In this document: piece by piece, positions 30,782 to 55,139 of the stretch
Position numbering within the stretch: position 1 is the stretch's first letter
Layout: each line of letters opens with the position of its first letter
From: Pterobdella sp. o SKG-2022
Lineage: Eukaryota > Annelida > Clitellata > Hirudinida > Piscicolidae
Assembly: GCA_964035795.1 (NCBI GenBank)
Contig: OZ038327.1
Span: 2,053,826 to 2,117,825 of the forward strand
Direction of reading: 5' to 3'
DNA: 64,000 nt
Made by a program: the position numbers and the translations under genes
Notes under the pieces: generated by a model
Database searches by the model: none
Told to the model about the DNA's origin: nothing
What the model saw: only the letters and a program-made list of their open reading frames with translations

Positions 30782-32802
30782 ATGAGTTTCAATAACGTTT
30801 TTAAAACTTTTTTATCGCACAAAATCTTGCTAAAAACATTCCTTAAAAGAACCCAAGATTTCAGAGAAGTTTTGAAACCATATAGTAACTATCTGGCTAA
30901 AATTAGATGTATATATGTTCAAGAAAAAGATCTCAATCTGAAATGGATTCATGAAAAACGACCCACAATTCTTTCATGCGCAAAACAATCAACCCTTCAT
31001 GAGCCAAAAGTCACACCTTCACATGAAGAAAAGTTGCCGAAAAATGATTTCAAAATCTTCTACAGATTACCTCAAATTGTGATGATTAGAATGCTGGCGA
31101 GGTTGAAAATTCTACAGACAGGCTTGACTGTAGCTCTTATTCCTTGGACTTTTTTGCTGTACAACCAAGGATTAGCTGACACAAAAACCATTACTTTCAC
31201 TATAGCTTTGTCTTCTTTTGCATCCCTTATGCTGGTTGTCATCTCCCAAATCTCCCAAAGATTTGTTGGTGGGTTACTTTTATTATTATTATTATTATTA
31301 TTACTATTGTTTCAGTTTTCAAGACAGTACACTTCTAGAGTTGAAACTACTATCGGGGTCTTACCAAGGTAGTAGAGTCTAATGCTATTAATTCGGACCA
31401 AAATTTTTTCAAATCTACGCTGTTCCTATAACTTAGGCGAACCAAAAAGCATCAAAAGTTTGAGATCTAAATCTATTGTACCCAAAGTGCCTGCAACTAT
31501 TGAAACTACTTTTGTACTCATGTTCCAGCAACTCGATATTCATTATGTTTGGTTTATTGGCATGTATACTCCTATCTGTGTGTACTGGACTGTCCCATAA
31601 TACTGTTAGTTCATCTTCTTTCATGACTGGTCGAATTTTGTGTTTGTACCACTTGTTTTTGACTTCAAAACTGTGTTTTTTACATGTTGTCTAGTGGATG
31701 AACATGGCAACTCTGGATGCTGGTGCTTTGTCAGCATTGGGCATCCTGAAATTCTGTGATATTGTTTCAGAATGAGTTCTGCAAAGCCTACTTTCAAAAA
31801 ATTTTACATAAATCAAGAACTATATTTCAATTCATTCCAGATGTATATTTATATGAATAGTTATCATTGTGATAATATATATATAGTTATATTGCTTTTG
31901 CAGCAAACTCCCACACCACTTCTTCCTGCACTAAACCATCAACCACTAAACTCCATCACCCAACCCATCTTATCACCCAAACTCTCCTGCAACTTCAACA
32001 TCATTCAACCCACATCATCCCATTATCATTCAACCCATCCCACCATCATCCAACCCATCTCACCATCATCCAACCCAGGCTTAGGGGCATACAACCCACA
32101 AGACAGCACAGTGCGTCTGTCCCATATGACTTTTTGGGGGCACAGAAAAGATGTGTTTATCTCGTATAAGGACATAATACCCCCAGTTGATATTGGGGAG
32201 GATAGCAGTGATGTGTTTTTCAAAGTTAAAAGGTGGGGCAAGAGGAAAGGGGGAGGAGGGTGAAGTGGTGGTGTGGGTTGGTTTGGAGGATAGGATAAAA
32301 GGTTTAGGTTGGTTGGGGAAAAGATGGGTGAAGAAATGGTTTGAGTTGACTTGGAGAAGGGGTAAGGTGGAGATTTGAATGAATGAATTGAGATAGAAGT
32401 CGGGTTGAGATCTTTGGTTAGTTAATATGGTATTGGTGAATATTCATGGCGTGTATTAGAATGATATTGAGTACTGCGTGTTTGAGGGATTTGTCAGGGT
32501 GGTATTGGATGGTGGGTGTTGATTGGGGTAATACTGGTTTTGGTTAGAGATTGATATATATATATATATATTGCTGTTTTAGTTGGGTAGGTTATAATGA
32601 TTCAAGTCAATTTAAAGAGACTTTTTGGAGGTTATGGTTGAGTTTGGGAGGGGTTTGTTTGATTGATCGTTTTGATGCACACACATACACACACACACAC
32701 ACACACAGATATAGTGATCCAAGGTTTTTGTTATTATTATCAAAAAGACATGGCTCAATTGTGGATGGGGATATCTATAAAATGATTTTTGGAATGAAAT
32801 AA
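30782..32802 (+). CDS. TMEM186: Transmembrane protein 186, mitochondrial complex I assembly factor
   Basis: Three exons join in phase: 30782-31268, 32079-32232, 32709-32802, giving 244 residues (human 213). TMEM186 is an inner-membrane protein of the MCIA complex that assembles the ND3-containing part of respiratory complex I. A basic N-terminus fits mitochondrial import. The core FKIFYRLPQIVMIRMLARLK is followed by two membrane helices (LQTGLTVALIPWTFLLY and ITFTIALSSFASLMLVVISQ). Exon 2 encodes TVRLSHMTFWGHRKDVFISY, matching the family's LSHLTFWGRRRD motif. Exon 3 encodes RYSDPRFLLLLSKRHGSIVD, matching human RYSDP...LRYGRVLD. The acceptor of exon 3 is the last CAG of a (CA)n array at 32683-32707. 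Intron 1 holds a non-repetitive stretch (31320-31760) that may be an old transposon fragment. Confidence 0.9.
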
Positions 32803-34653
<1,851 letters not shown>

Positions 34654-34655
34654 AA

Positions 34656-37043
34656 ATGACGATAAAGATGGATACTTTCGACATAATGATCCAGGGAAAC
34701 CCCCCTTTTGGATTTAGACTTATCCAGAAGCTGATGGATAATAGTCTGGTAGTTTCTAAGGTGTTATTATTTTTTCATTATTGTTTTTTTTTCAATATTA
34801 TTATTGCTATTTTTTTGTTCTTGTTTTTTTGTGGTTTTTTTCGTTGTTATTTTAGTTATTTATATCCTTCAGCTGAGACCCCAAGGCAAGGCGATGGAGG
34901 CGGGGTTACAAGAAGGAGACATTTTATTGGCTGTCAACAGCAGACCATGTGACGGGTTCAACTGTACGCAGGCGCTGAACCTAATAGACTCATCTTCTTT
35001 GCCTTTAATTCTCACCATTGCTAGGTTACCAAAAGTTTAAAAATACCACATTACATTTCACAACAACAAACCATCCATCAACCAATCACAGGCCGCCACA
35101 ATACATTACATTCTTTATAAGTTAACCTCTCACCGTACAGGAAACCAGGGTTTGAAGTCCCCTCACAGCAGAATATTCCTCAGAGGCAGCCATTTAAGCC
35201 CATGAAACCCACATCCAACCAGTCATCCATAATCGTATCTAACTCGCAATCCTATGCCAAACCTTACCATTACAACTCCCAGCCTCCTCCCTTCCAGACG
35301 TGCACCCAGCCATCTATCTTCCAGACAACAAACAAAGCTCCTAACTTTCAAACCCAGCATCCACTGTACCAGCCACCGCACCACCACCCGTCACCCTCCC
35401 ATCTACCTCAGGCGTCTGTCACCAAGCATTTTCGTCTGGGCACCACCAGCCACCATCCTCATGAACCTACCAAAGTATATGTTGGCAGTACCAGACACAG
35501 TTTGACTTCAAATGATGAGCAGGTTATCCTTCGTTTTGGAGACCAAGTGTCCAAAAAGACTGAAGAGGAAGAAGGTAGTTTAAGTTTATTTTTCATTTTT
35601 TTAGCGTTTCATATTTATTTTATTGTTTTTAAATAATAAATGTTGAAAATTACTGTTTTTATTTATAGAAAAAACTGAATTTTTTCTCAAAAAAATTCCA
35701 TTCATTATTTTATTTGGAAATACACAGTTATTTATAAAACTGAGCTATAATTCATGATGAGTTTATTTTTATGATAAGACTTTAGTTTTTTGTTAAGGTC
35801 TGGTGTTAGAGGTAGACTTATCATGGATTAGTTTTTTTTTAAATAAGAAGGTTTTTTATATAGAAACAATAATAATAGTGTAAAAAATAATTTTATTGAT
35901 AAATAAATTAATTGATGAAAAATAATTAAAAATAATAATAAGGATGAAATCAACAAAAAAACTTCACAGAGAAAAATTTCTTGGATCCGCCCGTGATATT
36001 GACAGAGGGAAAGTACCCCACAATTGAAGAGCAAGTGCAGCTTGCAAGGAAGGTGGCTCAGTCGGTACTAGCTCCTATCAACATGAACACAAAGGGACAC
36101 AAAATGTTCTTGAAGGCCAAGGAAAGAGCTGCAAAGTACACGACAGGGGCCGATGATGAAGATTTAGAGAATGCTTTTATAGTTCCTGGGAGGCTACAAG
36201 ATATGGCAAAGAAGATCGCTTATGTGCCTAAACTACCCCATGAAGCTACTGCTGAGAGGATCAATGCCATGAGTATGGAAGAGATTGAGAGGCTGAAGTT
36301 GCAGGAGAAGAAGAATCTACATACTGGTGTGTCTCCACAAATGTGCTTCAACTTGGCAAAAGATCTGAAGAATATGAAGGGTAAGGGTGGCCGTATGTTT
36401 GCTAAGAGGCAAGCCAAAGCTAAGTCTTGGACTCTTGGACCAGAAGACGATGAGAACGAAAGTGATTCGACCAAACAAAAAAAGGTTATGGATTCAATTA
36501 ACTACAAGCACTCCTTGGAAAATAAGGAAGCACCCAGCCCACAATTAGGGTATGGAAGACAAGTTGCCAAGTTTTCTGAGCAGCATCAAAATGCAGCAAA
36601 CCGCTTAGAAAGCCTCATTAAAAGCACAAAATCTGCTTACTCACCATGGGACGCAGCCGAAAAGTTTGGGAATGTTGACAGAGCTTTTGATCATTTGAAG
36701 CCAAACTCGTCCATGAGTTTCTCTTCTCACTGGCAGGCCAACATTCAACCTATCCCTCCACAATTTCCTTTTCCTTCTTCTAATCGTAAGTTTTATTTGA
36801 TCAGTTTTTATTTATTTTCGAGTTTATAAAAAAAGATTTTTTCTGAGTATACACATTATCAAGGTCTTTGTATTAACCATCTAAATATCGGTTGAGAACT
36901 GAAACTTTTAGTGGAATTTTTTGAAATTAAATGCATTTTAATAATTCAAATTATATTTATTTATCATTTCTACAGCTCCCTCCATGACTCGCTCTTACAA
37001 CCCGGTTCAGTTGAGATCTGAAATGGCGTATAGTGATCTTTGA
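34656..37043 (+). CDS. PDZ-domain protein of the synaptopodin-2/CHAP (SYNPO2/SYNPO2L) family
   Basis: Five exons join in phase: 34656-34760, 34873-35024, 35141-35574, 35970-36785, 36976-37043, giving 524 residues. Residues 1-87 form a PDZ domain: FDIMIQGNPPFGFRLIQKLM carries the ligand-binding loop (PFGF), then GLQEGDILLAVNSRPC and LPLILTIAR. A Pro/Gln/His-rich linker follows (exon 3). Exon 4 has TIEEQVQLARKVAQSVLAPI and two repeats of a basic motif, TKGHKMFLKAKERAAKYTTG and KGKGGRMFAKRQAKAKSWTL. These match the K-G-x-x-MF-x-x-R/K repeats of synaptopodin-2 and CHAP, actin- and alpha-actinin-binding proteins of Z-discs and stress fibres. The linear order, PDZ first, is as in vertebrate SYNPO2. 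It ends 346 bp before LYRM1 on the same strand. Family assignment rests on motifs remembered, not on an alignment. Confidence 0.8.
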
Positions 37044-37389
37044 AAAGAAAATGGCGATTAAACTTTTTAACCAACTTTCGAACAAAATTTGCACAAAATA
37101 AAAAATATTTTGAATTTTATCTCAACTTTTTCAGTTGCCGATTGAAAGTTTTCAACTTAATTTTAAAGACAACTTATTTGTTGTTCATTGTAAATTTAAT
37201 ATCGTTCTAGTCTTTCAAAAATTATTCTTTCTGGTTTTCATGCTTATGTAGTTTTTGAGTTTTTTAAAAAGACATCACTTCCAAAACTTAACTCACACCA
37301 AAGCTCTATAAACTCAAACTACCAAAGATGCTCAAATTTATTTAGCCAACTTGAAGTAAACAACCAAAAATCATTTCAACTAAAACAAA

Positions 37390-38554
37390 ATGGCGACTCG
37401 TAAAGAAGTACTACAGTTATACAAAAAAGCTTTAAAACTAGCAAGGACATGGCGGGCGTCCGACCCGATGCAGACGACTCAAGAAAAAGAGTATATCGTG
37501 GAAGAGGCTAGAAGGCTTTTCAGAAAAAATATAAATGTAGGTGACCAATTTTATTCCGCTAGTTTTAACGCAACTGTTTTTTTAAACTTCAATGTAACTG
37601 TTAATTATTTTGGTAATTCCAAGTAGAGTTATCAATAATTTCGATTTCTTTTTTAAAAATACTGAAAATTTTTCATTCTTAATTCAATGCATAAATATAA
37701 CACTTCAGTTATGCTCTACAGAAGAAATTCATCAATGCATTAAAGAGGCTGATGCCAGAATTGAGTTGGGTACGTTGATGGTGTAATAGAGATGATAAGG
37801 AGGAGGATGATAGTGTGCTGTGGTGGTAATGAGGATGGTAAGGTATATTGGTGATAATGAGGGTGTGGTGATGAGGATGATGGCATGGTGAGGCATTAAT
37901 AGCATGCTGTGGTCTAGTAGTGTTGATACCAGACTTGTTACACTCAACAGTTACACTCATAGTGTAATAGTAAGATGTAGTGGTGTGTTGATGATGTGGT
38001 GTAGTGAATTGCACTAATATCACACAAAAACAAACATTTCAACTCTTCTGCGCCTCTGCAGCAAAAATTGCTTGCAGTTGTGTACCTTATCAATCTAGTA
38101 TTATATTAATACTGATATTATTACTATTACTACTAATAAGAATACTACTACTACTATTAATAAGAGTATTACTTCTACTGCTACTAATAATACTGCCACT
38201 TCTACTACTACTACTAACAATAACTTTTTCATGATCCTATCCAGCTCGGCATTATAACTGTCCCTACCCTCGACCTGTTAGTATATTATATGACAATATA
38301 TTTTTTATTTATTTTCAATGTGATTTCTCATTTAATTTTAATGTCACTGTTAAATAATATAAACTACAATAATAATAATAATAAAATAATAGTAAAAATG
38401 ATAGCAGCAAAAAAAAAAATTAATAATTGAAAAAATAATAACACCATTCCCATAGAGTCACCTACCTCAAGGCCTGGTCAGGAGCACATCGGGGATGAGC
38501 AAGTCCAAGCAACTACAACAGCACTCCAAACCTCCCTATGCCAAATCTTTGTGA
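37390..38554 (+). CDS. LYRM1: LYR motif-containing protein 1
   Basis: Four exons join in phase: 37390-37536, 37709-37769, 38245-38276, 38456-38554, giving 112 residues (human 122). The protein starts MATRKEVLQLYKKALKLART, with LYK in place of the canonical LYR tripeptide, then KEYIVEEARRLFRKN, the conserved second helix. Exon 2 (EEIHQCIKEADARIELG), exon 3 (RHYNCPYPRP) and exon 4 (SHLPQGL...) follow human LYRM1 closely (HYKIPYPRPIHLPPMGL). LYR proteins bind acyl carrier protein and help mitochondrial complex or Fe-S assembly; the precise role of LYRM1 is less clear. Intron 2 holds a piece of CR1-type LINE 3' end. Confidence 0.92.
38040..38090 (+). mobile_element. CR1/L2-type LINE 3' end fragment
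   Basis: The sequence TGCGCCTCTGCAGCAAA and the following TTGC-TTGCA and GTGTACC resemble the 3' end of the LINE at 59480-60720 (GCGCCTCTGCAGCAAACC, GTGCGCCCTAC). It is followed by AT-rich triplet repeats, as in the intact tail. The fragment is short and diverged. Confidence 0.55.
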
Positions 38555-47046
<8,492 letters not shown>

Positions 47047-47797
47047 CCTAGTTTTTGAAAACAAGTGACACAATTTCTATAATTATAGCAACCTTCTCTA
47101 CACTAAGTCAATGACCTAATTTTTAGTTAAGCCAATTGAATGCCTTTATTTAATTAAATATAGCCGCTAATGATCCACTTTTTGTGTGTCAACCAATCAA
47201 ACCCATTTTGAATACTTCAAAGCTTAGTACCTGCAAAAGGAATATGTATAATCAATACACAAAATCAATATTTTTTACGTCGCTTCTTTTTCCTTTTTTA
47301 TCTCTATCAAAAACACTATATATTCATGCTTCTGTTTGGATTTTGCACTATATAAATTAGCATCAATGTCATTAAACTTTACGCATGCGCAAAGGTGTGC
47401 GGTGTATCGAAGGTTTAGTGGCTTGTCACTTTCCTAATTTTCTCACAATATTTGAACTTTTCTTAAAGTGTTTTTGACTAATATAATAGATGTATTGTTG
47501 AGGTTCTGTGTATTTTTACGCTCAATTTGATAAACTTTTTTGGATATTGGAATTGAATTTTAGTGCATTAATAGACTTGTGAACTTGTGTGTTTGATGAA
47601 AATCATTGTTATATAATGCTAAAAGTAAAACGTTTATAATGAAAATTAAAATTTTATTCAATCAAATGTTCAAAAAAATTTTTTTTACTTCAAAGAACAT
47701 AAATAATTTAGCCTTATAACTAGATCGATAAACTTAATCTTACCTTTGGGTACCTACAGCATGTCTAAAAGTGAACCGTTTTAAAATCTCGTTCGCT
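47047..47797. other. Spacer between the tail-anchored and carboxypeptidase genes
   Basis: About 750 bp of AT-rich sequence, with AATCAATACACAAA-type sequence that may hold the upstream gene's poly(A) site. Nothing else is recognised. It probably includes the promoter of the carboxypeptidase gene. Confidence 0.5.
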
Positions 47798-50700
47798 ATG
47801 TTTTTCGTATTTAAATTCAACATTTTTTACATTTTTATTTCAAGTTCATTTTTATTTCTTTCAACCGAAACATCTCACAAAGTGTTCCTTGAAGATTCAA
47901 TAGTTTTCCAACATCCTACTATAACTTATGTTACGAAACCCGATAAAACTAGTCGGAGTCTAAGCGGGCGAATTCTCGACGCCATAACTCTAGAACCAGT
48001 GAAAAATGCTGAAGTTGAGATTGGAGGACAGAAAACACAAGCAGAAGACAACGGAAACTTCAAATTTTCCGGTCTTCATCAAAGTTTCGTCGACGTCAGG
48101 ATATCAGCAGACGTCAGATATGCTAAATACGAAAAATACAACTTATATTTAACCAAAGAAAATTCTTTAACTTTCTACCTAACGCAAAAAACCAACATAC
48201 GAGACAACCAAATAGACAAGTTATTCAAAGACCTCAAATCATTCTTATCGACTAAAGCCCAAGGTTTCATCGAGCCCACAAACCTCTACCACATGACCAA
48301 CACAGCCATGCATTCCTTCCTCAATGACACTGTGACTAAGTGTTATGATATTATGCAGATGTATAAAATAGGAGAGTCGGTGAACAAAGTGGAGATGTGG
48401 GTGGTGGAAGTGAGTGATCCTCCTGGAATACATGTGCCAGGTGGTGGTTGGGGGAAGGAAGGAGGTCAAGATGGTGGTGGTTTGGGGATAAGATGATGGT
48501 AGTTTGCAGAGTTGAATATACTAATTGTAATTATTATTATTTTAAAGATCATTTTGAAGCACATTAGATAATATATTAGTTTTTACTACTACTACTAATA
48601 TCTTTGCTTCTTCTACTACTACTACTACTAATACCACCTTTGCTTCTACTACTACTATACTCGAACTATCACTACACCATTCAAACATAGAAAACACCCT
48701 TCTAGGAAAACCCGAGGTCAAATATGTGGCTAACATTCATGGTGATGAAGTTGTAGGTCGAGTGCTCCTATTGGCATTGCTTGAATACATTTGCACCAAT
48801 AAGAATCAGCCACTCATCCAATCATTCTTGGCAACTACTCATCTGCACATTCTACCTTCCATGAATCCAGATGGGTACAAGCAATCACATCCTATTAGTG
48901 AAAATGGTAAAAAAGGACGAGCCAATCAAAATGGGATTGACCTAAATAGGAATTTTCCAGACCATTTCGGGGTCAATCCTGATAATAAGCATCAAGAGCA
49001 GGTTGGACTGTGTGTGTATGGATAAAAATAATAATAGAAAGAAAAATTGTAATAATAACAATAATGATAGAAATAATAATAACAATAATGAAAGCAATAA
49101 TGAATATGAGAATATAATAGAACTTCAATATTAATAATAATAGAAATAATAATGAAAGCCATAATGGATATAAAAAATATAATAGAACTTTTATTGTTAT
49201 TATTATTATTTTCACAATTATTATTATTATTCCATCATCATCATCATCACCACCACCACCAAGGAAACAACGTACGTGATGGAATGGATAAAATCACGCC
49301 CATTTGTGCTGAGCGCCAATCTACACGGGGGGTCTATAGTGGCCAACTATCCCTTTGACGGCACACCCGACGGGAGCAGTGTTTACAGCAAGGCTCCCGA
49401 TGATGATGGTTATTATGTTTTTATTTTTATTATTGTTTTCAGTTTTATTATTGTAAACATTTTTTTACTTTGATTGTATTATTATTATTATATGGAAAAA
49501 CGGAGTTATTATATCTTTATTTTATTATTATTATTATTATTATTCCGCGGACCTTGAATTCGATTATTTCAAGGTAGACACGTCTACAAAACTTTGTCCC
49601 AAAAAAAAACTCATTTCAAAAATTAATCTTTAGTTAATATTAATAATCTAGGCCGACTACTTTCAACCCCAGTTACCGATATTCACAATAACAACAAAAG
49701 ATAGTAATAACAAAAATAATAAATAAATAAAAATAAAAAATAAACAACAATTATAATAATAATAATAATGAAAACAATATTGTTATCATCTACGTCATAG
49801 TGAGTTATTTATAAATTTAACCTTTGTTTATTATTGATTTTTGGGAACAGTTGCTTTTAGCCATGTTTAAATCTATGAATATTTGTGAGGGGTCTATCAT
49901 TTGCATATTCTGTTGCATTATTTTTTTATTTTATTATTATTATCATTATTTTTATTATTAAGGTTATTGGTATTATTACTGTTATTAAGGTTATTGCTTA
50001 TTATTACTATCATTATTGTTGTTTTTATTAGTAATATTACACTTAGCATTACTGACCACAAAATTCTACCCCAAAAACCCTATCCACCACAATCACTCCG
50101 ACCCAACCACTCCACCCATTCCAAATACCTCTAACTTTCAACCTTTCCAAACAAATTGCCTAAAATATTTCACTCAAAACACCATCTCACTAGACTCACC
50201 CTTATCACCACCATTCAACCCCTTCTCACTCCATTCAAACCACCTCCTTCCTCTCACCCATCAGTATTCCGCATGCTAGCCCTCTCCTACTCCACGCACA
50301 ACAGCAAGATGCTGCACAGGCCTCAATGTTCTGATGACAGCTTCCCTGACGGCATTACCAATGGGGCAGCCTGGTTGTTATTTTTTTGTTATTATTGATT
50401 TTATAAATATTGTTGGTATTAACATTATTATTGATGTTGTTGTAATTATTAACATTATTATTATTATTGTTTTTGTTATTTTTAACATTATTGTTATTGA
50501 CCTATCATTTTTTTTCATTATTAACATTTGTATTAATGTTTTCATTGTGATTATTATTATTTTTTATTATTAACATTATTATTGTTTTTTTTATTATTAT
50601 TAAAATTATTTTTAGTTGTTATTAACATAATAATAATTATTGAATTTATTATTATTTTTGTTATTATTGGTCCTGGGCATGACATTAAACTGCACCGAAG

Positions 50701-53700
50701 ACAGCGTCTCCAATTTGAGACTGCTTTCCTGTTATAACCTGGATAACAGTAGACTTCGGTAACAGGTATCGACAAACTGATATCCTGGTATCGTTGTCAT
50801 TTGGCTTGGCGGAGGATCATTCTTTATTGACAACGGCAAGGCAAACTGCCCAAGTGTGGGAACGGCGGTTCTTGAAATCCGATAGTTTCAAGTTGGACGT
50901 TAGCTTGGGCTGGCAGTTCTATGAAAACTTTGTTCCAACTAAAAATGGCTTTTATTAGCCGACTGATGTATACCCCAGCTACTGGGACGCCTACAGCAGT
51001 ATAATCTAATATGGATATTATTATTATTATTGACCACCAGGTACTCGCTGACAGGGGGCATGCAGGATTGGAATTATTTGAATACTAATTGTTTTGAGCT
51101 TACTCTCGAGGTATCTATCTATCTATCTATATCTATCTATCTATCTATCTATCAATCTATCTATCTACTTATATACATCTACAGTTAAGCTGCATCAAAT
51201 ACCCGAAGGATGAAGTTCTTCCCTCTTATTGGCAAGATAACAAGTTCTCACTTTTAAACTACATTTCACAAGTTTGTGTTTTTTTTATTGTATATATTGT
51301 TTGTTCATTATTATTATTTATTATTAATATTATTTATTGGTTCTGGGCATGACGTTAAATTGCACCGAAGACAGCGTCTCCAATTTGAGACTGCTTTCCT
51401 GTTATAACCTGGATAACAGTAGACTTCGGTAACAGGTATCGACAAACTGATATCCTGGTATCGTTGTCATTTGGCTTGGCGGAAGATCATTCTTTATTGA
51501 CAATGGCAAGGCAAACTGCCCAAGTGTGGGAACGGCGGTTCTTGAAATCCGATAGTTTCAAGTTGGACGTTAGCTTGGGCTGGCAGTTCTATGAAAACTT
51601 TGTCTCAACTAAAAATGGCTTTCATTAGCCGACTGCTGTATACCCCATCTACTGGGACGCCTACAGCAGTATAATCTAATATGGATATTATTATTTTTTA
51701 TTTGTCGTTATTATTTTATCATTTGTCCCTTAGTAGTACTTGTGTAAGAACAGTGTAAGAAGAGACAGTAGTACAGGTAATAGGAGTAGAAAAGTTAGTA
51801 TTAGCACTCAAATATCCAAGCCCACTGAAAATCTCATCAATCATCTAAAACTAGGTCACAGCCAACAAACCACGTCTACGACTCTTCCCACAGGCACACA
51901 AAGGCATCAAGGGATACGTCAGAGATTCGTACACGGGACTGCCAATCAAAAACGCGCAGATATATATAGAGAAAATCCCACACGCTATTAACACTACTGA
52001 GCTCGGGGAGTTTTGGAGGCTTCTTATACCTGGAAATTATACTGTTGTCATCGATAAACAGGGGTTTGAGTTCAGATTAACTTTTAATCGTTATTTTTAG
52101 ATTAACTTTAAATTATTTTCATAAATTTAAATTATCACTACCACTACTAATTATCATCTTCATCACCATACTTCTACCCCCAATTTTCACCATTATTTTA
52201 TCACCATTACCATATTACTGTCACCATCAAACCACTTTTATAACTGCATCCCTCTATCATCACCATCTTTTCAACAACCCTACCACCACCCCATTCTGCC
52301 ATCACCTCACTCAACCTACTTCCACTACAGCTACTACAGCAAAACCATCCACACCACGGTACATAACACAACCTCTACCACCATCGTTGCCCACCTCGAT
52401 GCCTTGCCCCCGTCGTCATGGCAACGAGCGTGGTCACATGAGTACGATCATGATCTCGAACCCAACATGGCCGACGAGTATTTGACCTCTGATGACGTAG
52501 GCAAGCAGTTGGAAAAGGAGGTCAAAGAGAGCAATGGTCGACTAATAGTTGAAAGGTTGGTGGGATGGTTTATAATAATAGAAATAAAAAATATTATTTT
52601 AATAATAGTACTCCTATTAATACTACTACGAATAATTATAATACTAATAAGCGTAAACATCAGCGGAGAAGGGGGAGTGAAAGTGGTCCATTTCAACAAT
52701 ATCAAGCCTTATAAGGTGATCATATGTATGCACACACACACACATAAAAATATGCACTAAAAAAACAATCACATATAGCGAGAATCGAAGAGGAGAAAAA
52801 TGGCGACCGGAAGTAAAGTTTTACTGACGTCTTCGTCATGGAAACGAGATATTTTGCCTTCCAATTTGTTGATTAAGTACATCCGGAGTCTATTGGCTGG
52901 TATCTATCTATCTATCTACATATCTTTTTATCTATCTACATATCTATCTATCTGCCCATCTACTTATCTACCTCCCTCTTCAGAACAGTCATCCTCACAC
53001 CACGTACTTGACCATATCAAGCTGTCTGTATTACCAGTTCTACACAACTTCGGATCTCCCTCTATTGTTATTTTTATTCTTATTGGTGAATTTGTTTTAT
53101 TTTGTTTTTTAGTTGTTTTAATTATTTTTTGTTTGCATTTTTAACTTTGTGTTATTGTTAAAACCAATTCTATTGATGCTATTAATATTACTATTATTAG
53201 CTTTATTTTTATTATTAACTTTATGATAATTTTATTATTCTGCTAACTGTTTTATTTATTTAATCATTATTATTCTTATTTTTATTCATATTACCATTGG
53301 TTAACAGACAGGCTGTAAGGTAAACACGGGACCAGACTTTTCATTGGTAGCTCTTTATCATTCTTTTTATTGTTATTTCATTTTGAATTATTTTTCCATC
53401 ATTGTTTATATTACTATTAATATTTCTTTTATTATTATCATCACCACAGCCTCTTCTCTCCCTTTTCAACAAATATGACATCATCATCTCTTTCCATAGC
53501 GGCTTTTCTGGCATTGGGTTATTCTTTGTATTGTTCATCATTATTTTTTTATTATTATTGTTCATCATTATTTTTTTTATTATTATTGTTCATCATTATT
53601 TTTTTTATTATTATTGTTGCTTTATTCTATTATTATTGTTTTCTTTTTCTTCATTATTATTATTGTTTTATTTTAATGATATTTGTATAACCTTCATTCT

Positions 53701-55104
53701 TCTTTCCGTCATCAATATCATTTACAGAAAAAAATATTTTTGCAATTACTCTACTATTTGTTTTTGTCGTTTTTATTATATTTTATTATCGTCATTATTT
53801 TTATTGTCGTTATCATCACCATCCTCATCCTTCTCTCCATCATCATCATCCTCATCCTTCTCTCCATCATCACCATCCTCATCCTTCTCTCCATCATCAT
53901 CATCCTCATCCTTCTTTACATCATCCTCATCATCACCATTACACCATCCTCATTCTCCTCTCCATCATCATCATCATCATTACACCATCCTCATTACACC
54001 ATCCTCATCATCATCATTACATCATCCTCATCATCATTATGATCACCACCATTCTTAACATCCTACCACCAGCACAGCTTGCCATATCAAGGCAACAGCG
54101 GTGGAAGATCTGAAGACAAAATACGACAGAGATTGTCTCTATGAGCAAGATCATCAACAACAGGCCTTTATAGCCGAGTTCGATGCCACGTTCCCTAACG
54201 TTTCATTGGTAGTGCTGATGATGATAGTAGTAGTAAAAATAATAATAATAACAATAATATTAGTGATAATAATCATTATAAGGATGATAATAATAATGAT
54301 AATTATAATAGTAAAAATAATTATATTTTAATTATGAGGATATTGATGGTAATAACAGATAGGATGTTTCCAATGTTATAATTGCTATCATTTTCATCAC
54401 TAGTTGACATTCGGTCTGGGTTGCTGTAGTGTTCCACCGGAAGGAGTTTCTCTTTTGCAGGTTATTATTATTATGATCATTATCATTCTTTTTCTTTCAT
54501 TATTATTTTTTTGTTATTATTATTATTATTAGTCGTGGATTAAAAGCAAGAACCTCCTAGATCAACTTCTCGCCGACGTTGCTGAGAACAAGATACCGGT
54601 TTGTAATAATAAGAATAATAATGGAAATAACAAAAATAAAAATTTTAACAATAAAAACAATAATAATAATAACAAAATTGGGAATAATATTACAGCTTTT
54701 ACAAGGAAACTACTCAATGAATCATGAAATCCATCAAGGTTATTGTTTTTATTATGCTATGATTTTTATTATTATTTAAAATAGTTATTATTTTCTTAGT
54801 ATTATTATTATTACTGTTTTTCTTATCATTATTAGGAAAGCATAAAAGGGAAACACAAAGTTTTTTGACCATCTACGTCGTTCTCAGTATCGGTAAAAAA
54901 TACCATAATAATAAGAATGATAATACAAGTAATAAAAAAAATAATATGGAAAGTAATATTAATAATAGAAATATTAACACTGATAATATGTTAGCAGTTT
55001 TCATATACTGCTACTACTATTACTACTACTGCTACTATCACTACTACTACTACTGCTACTACTAATACTACTGCTACTACGAATACTAATGCTACTACTA
55101 CTAC

Positions 55105-55139
<35 letters not shown>

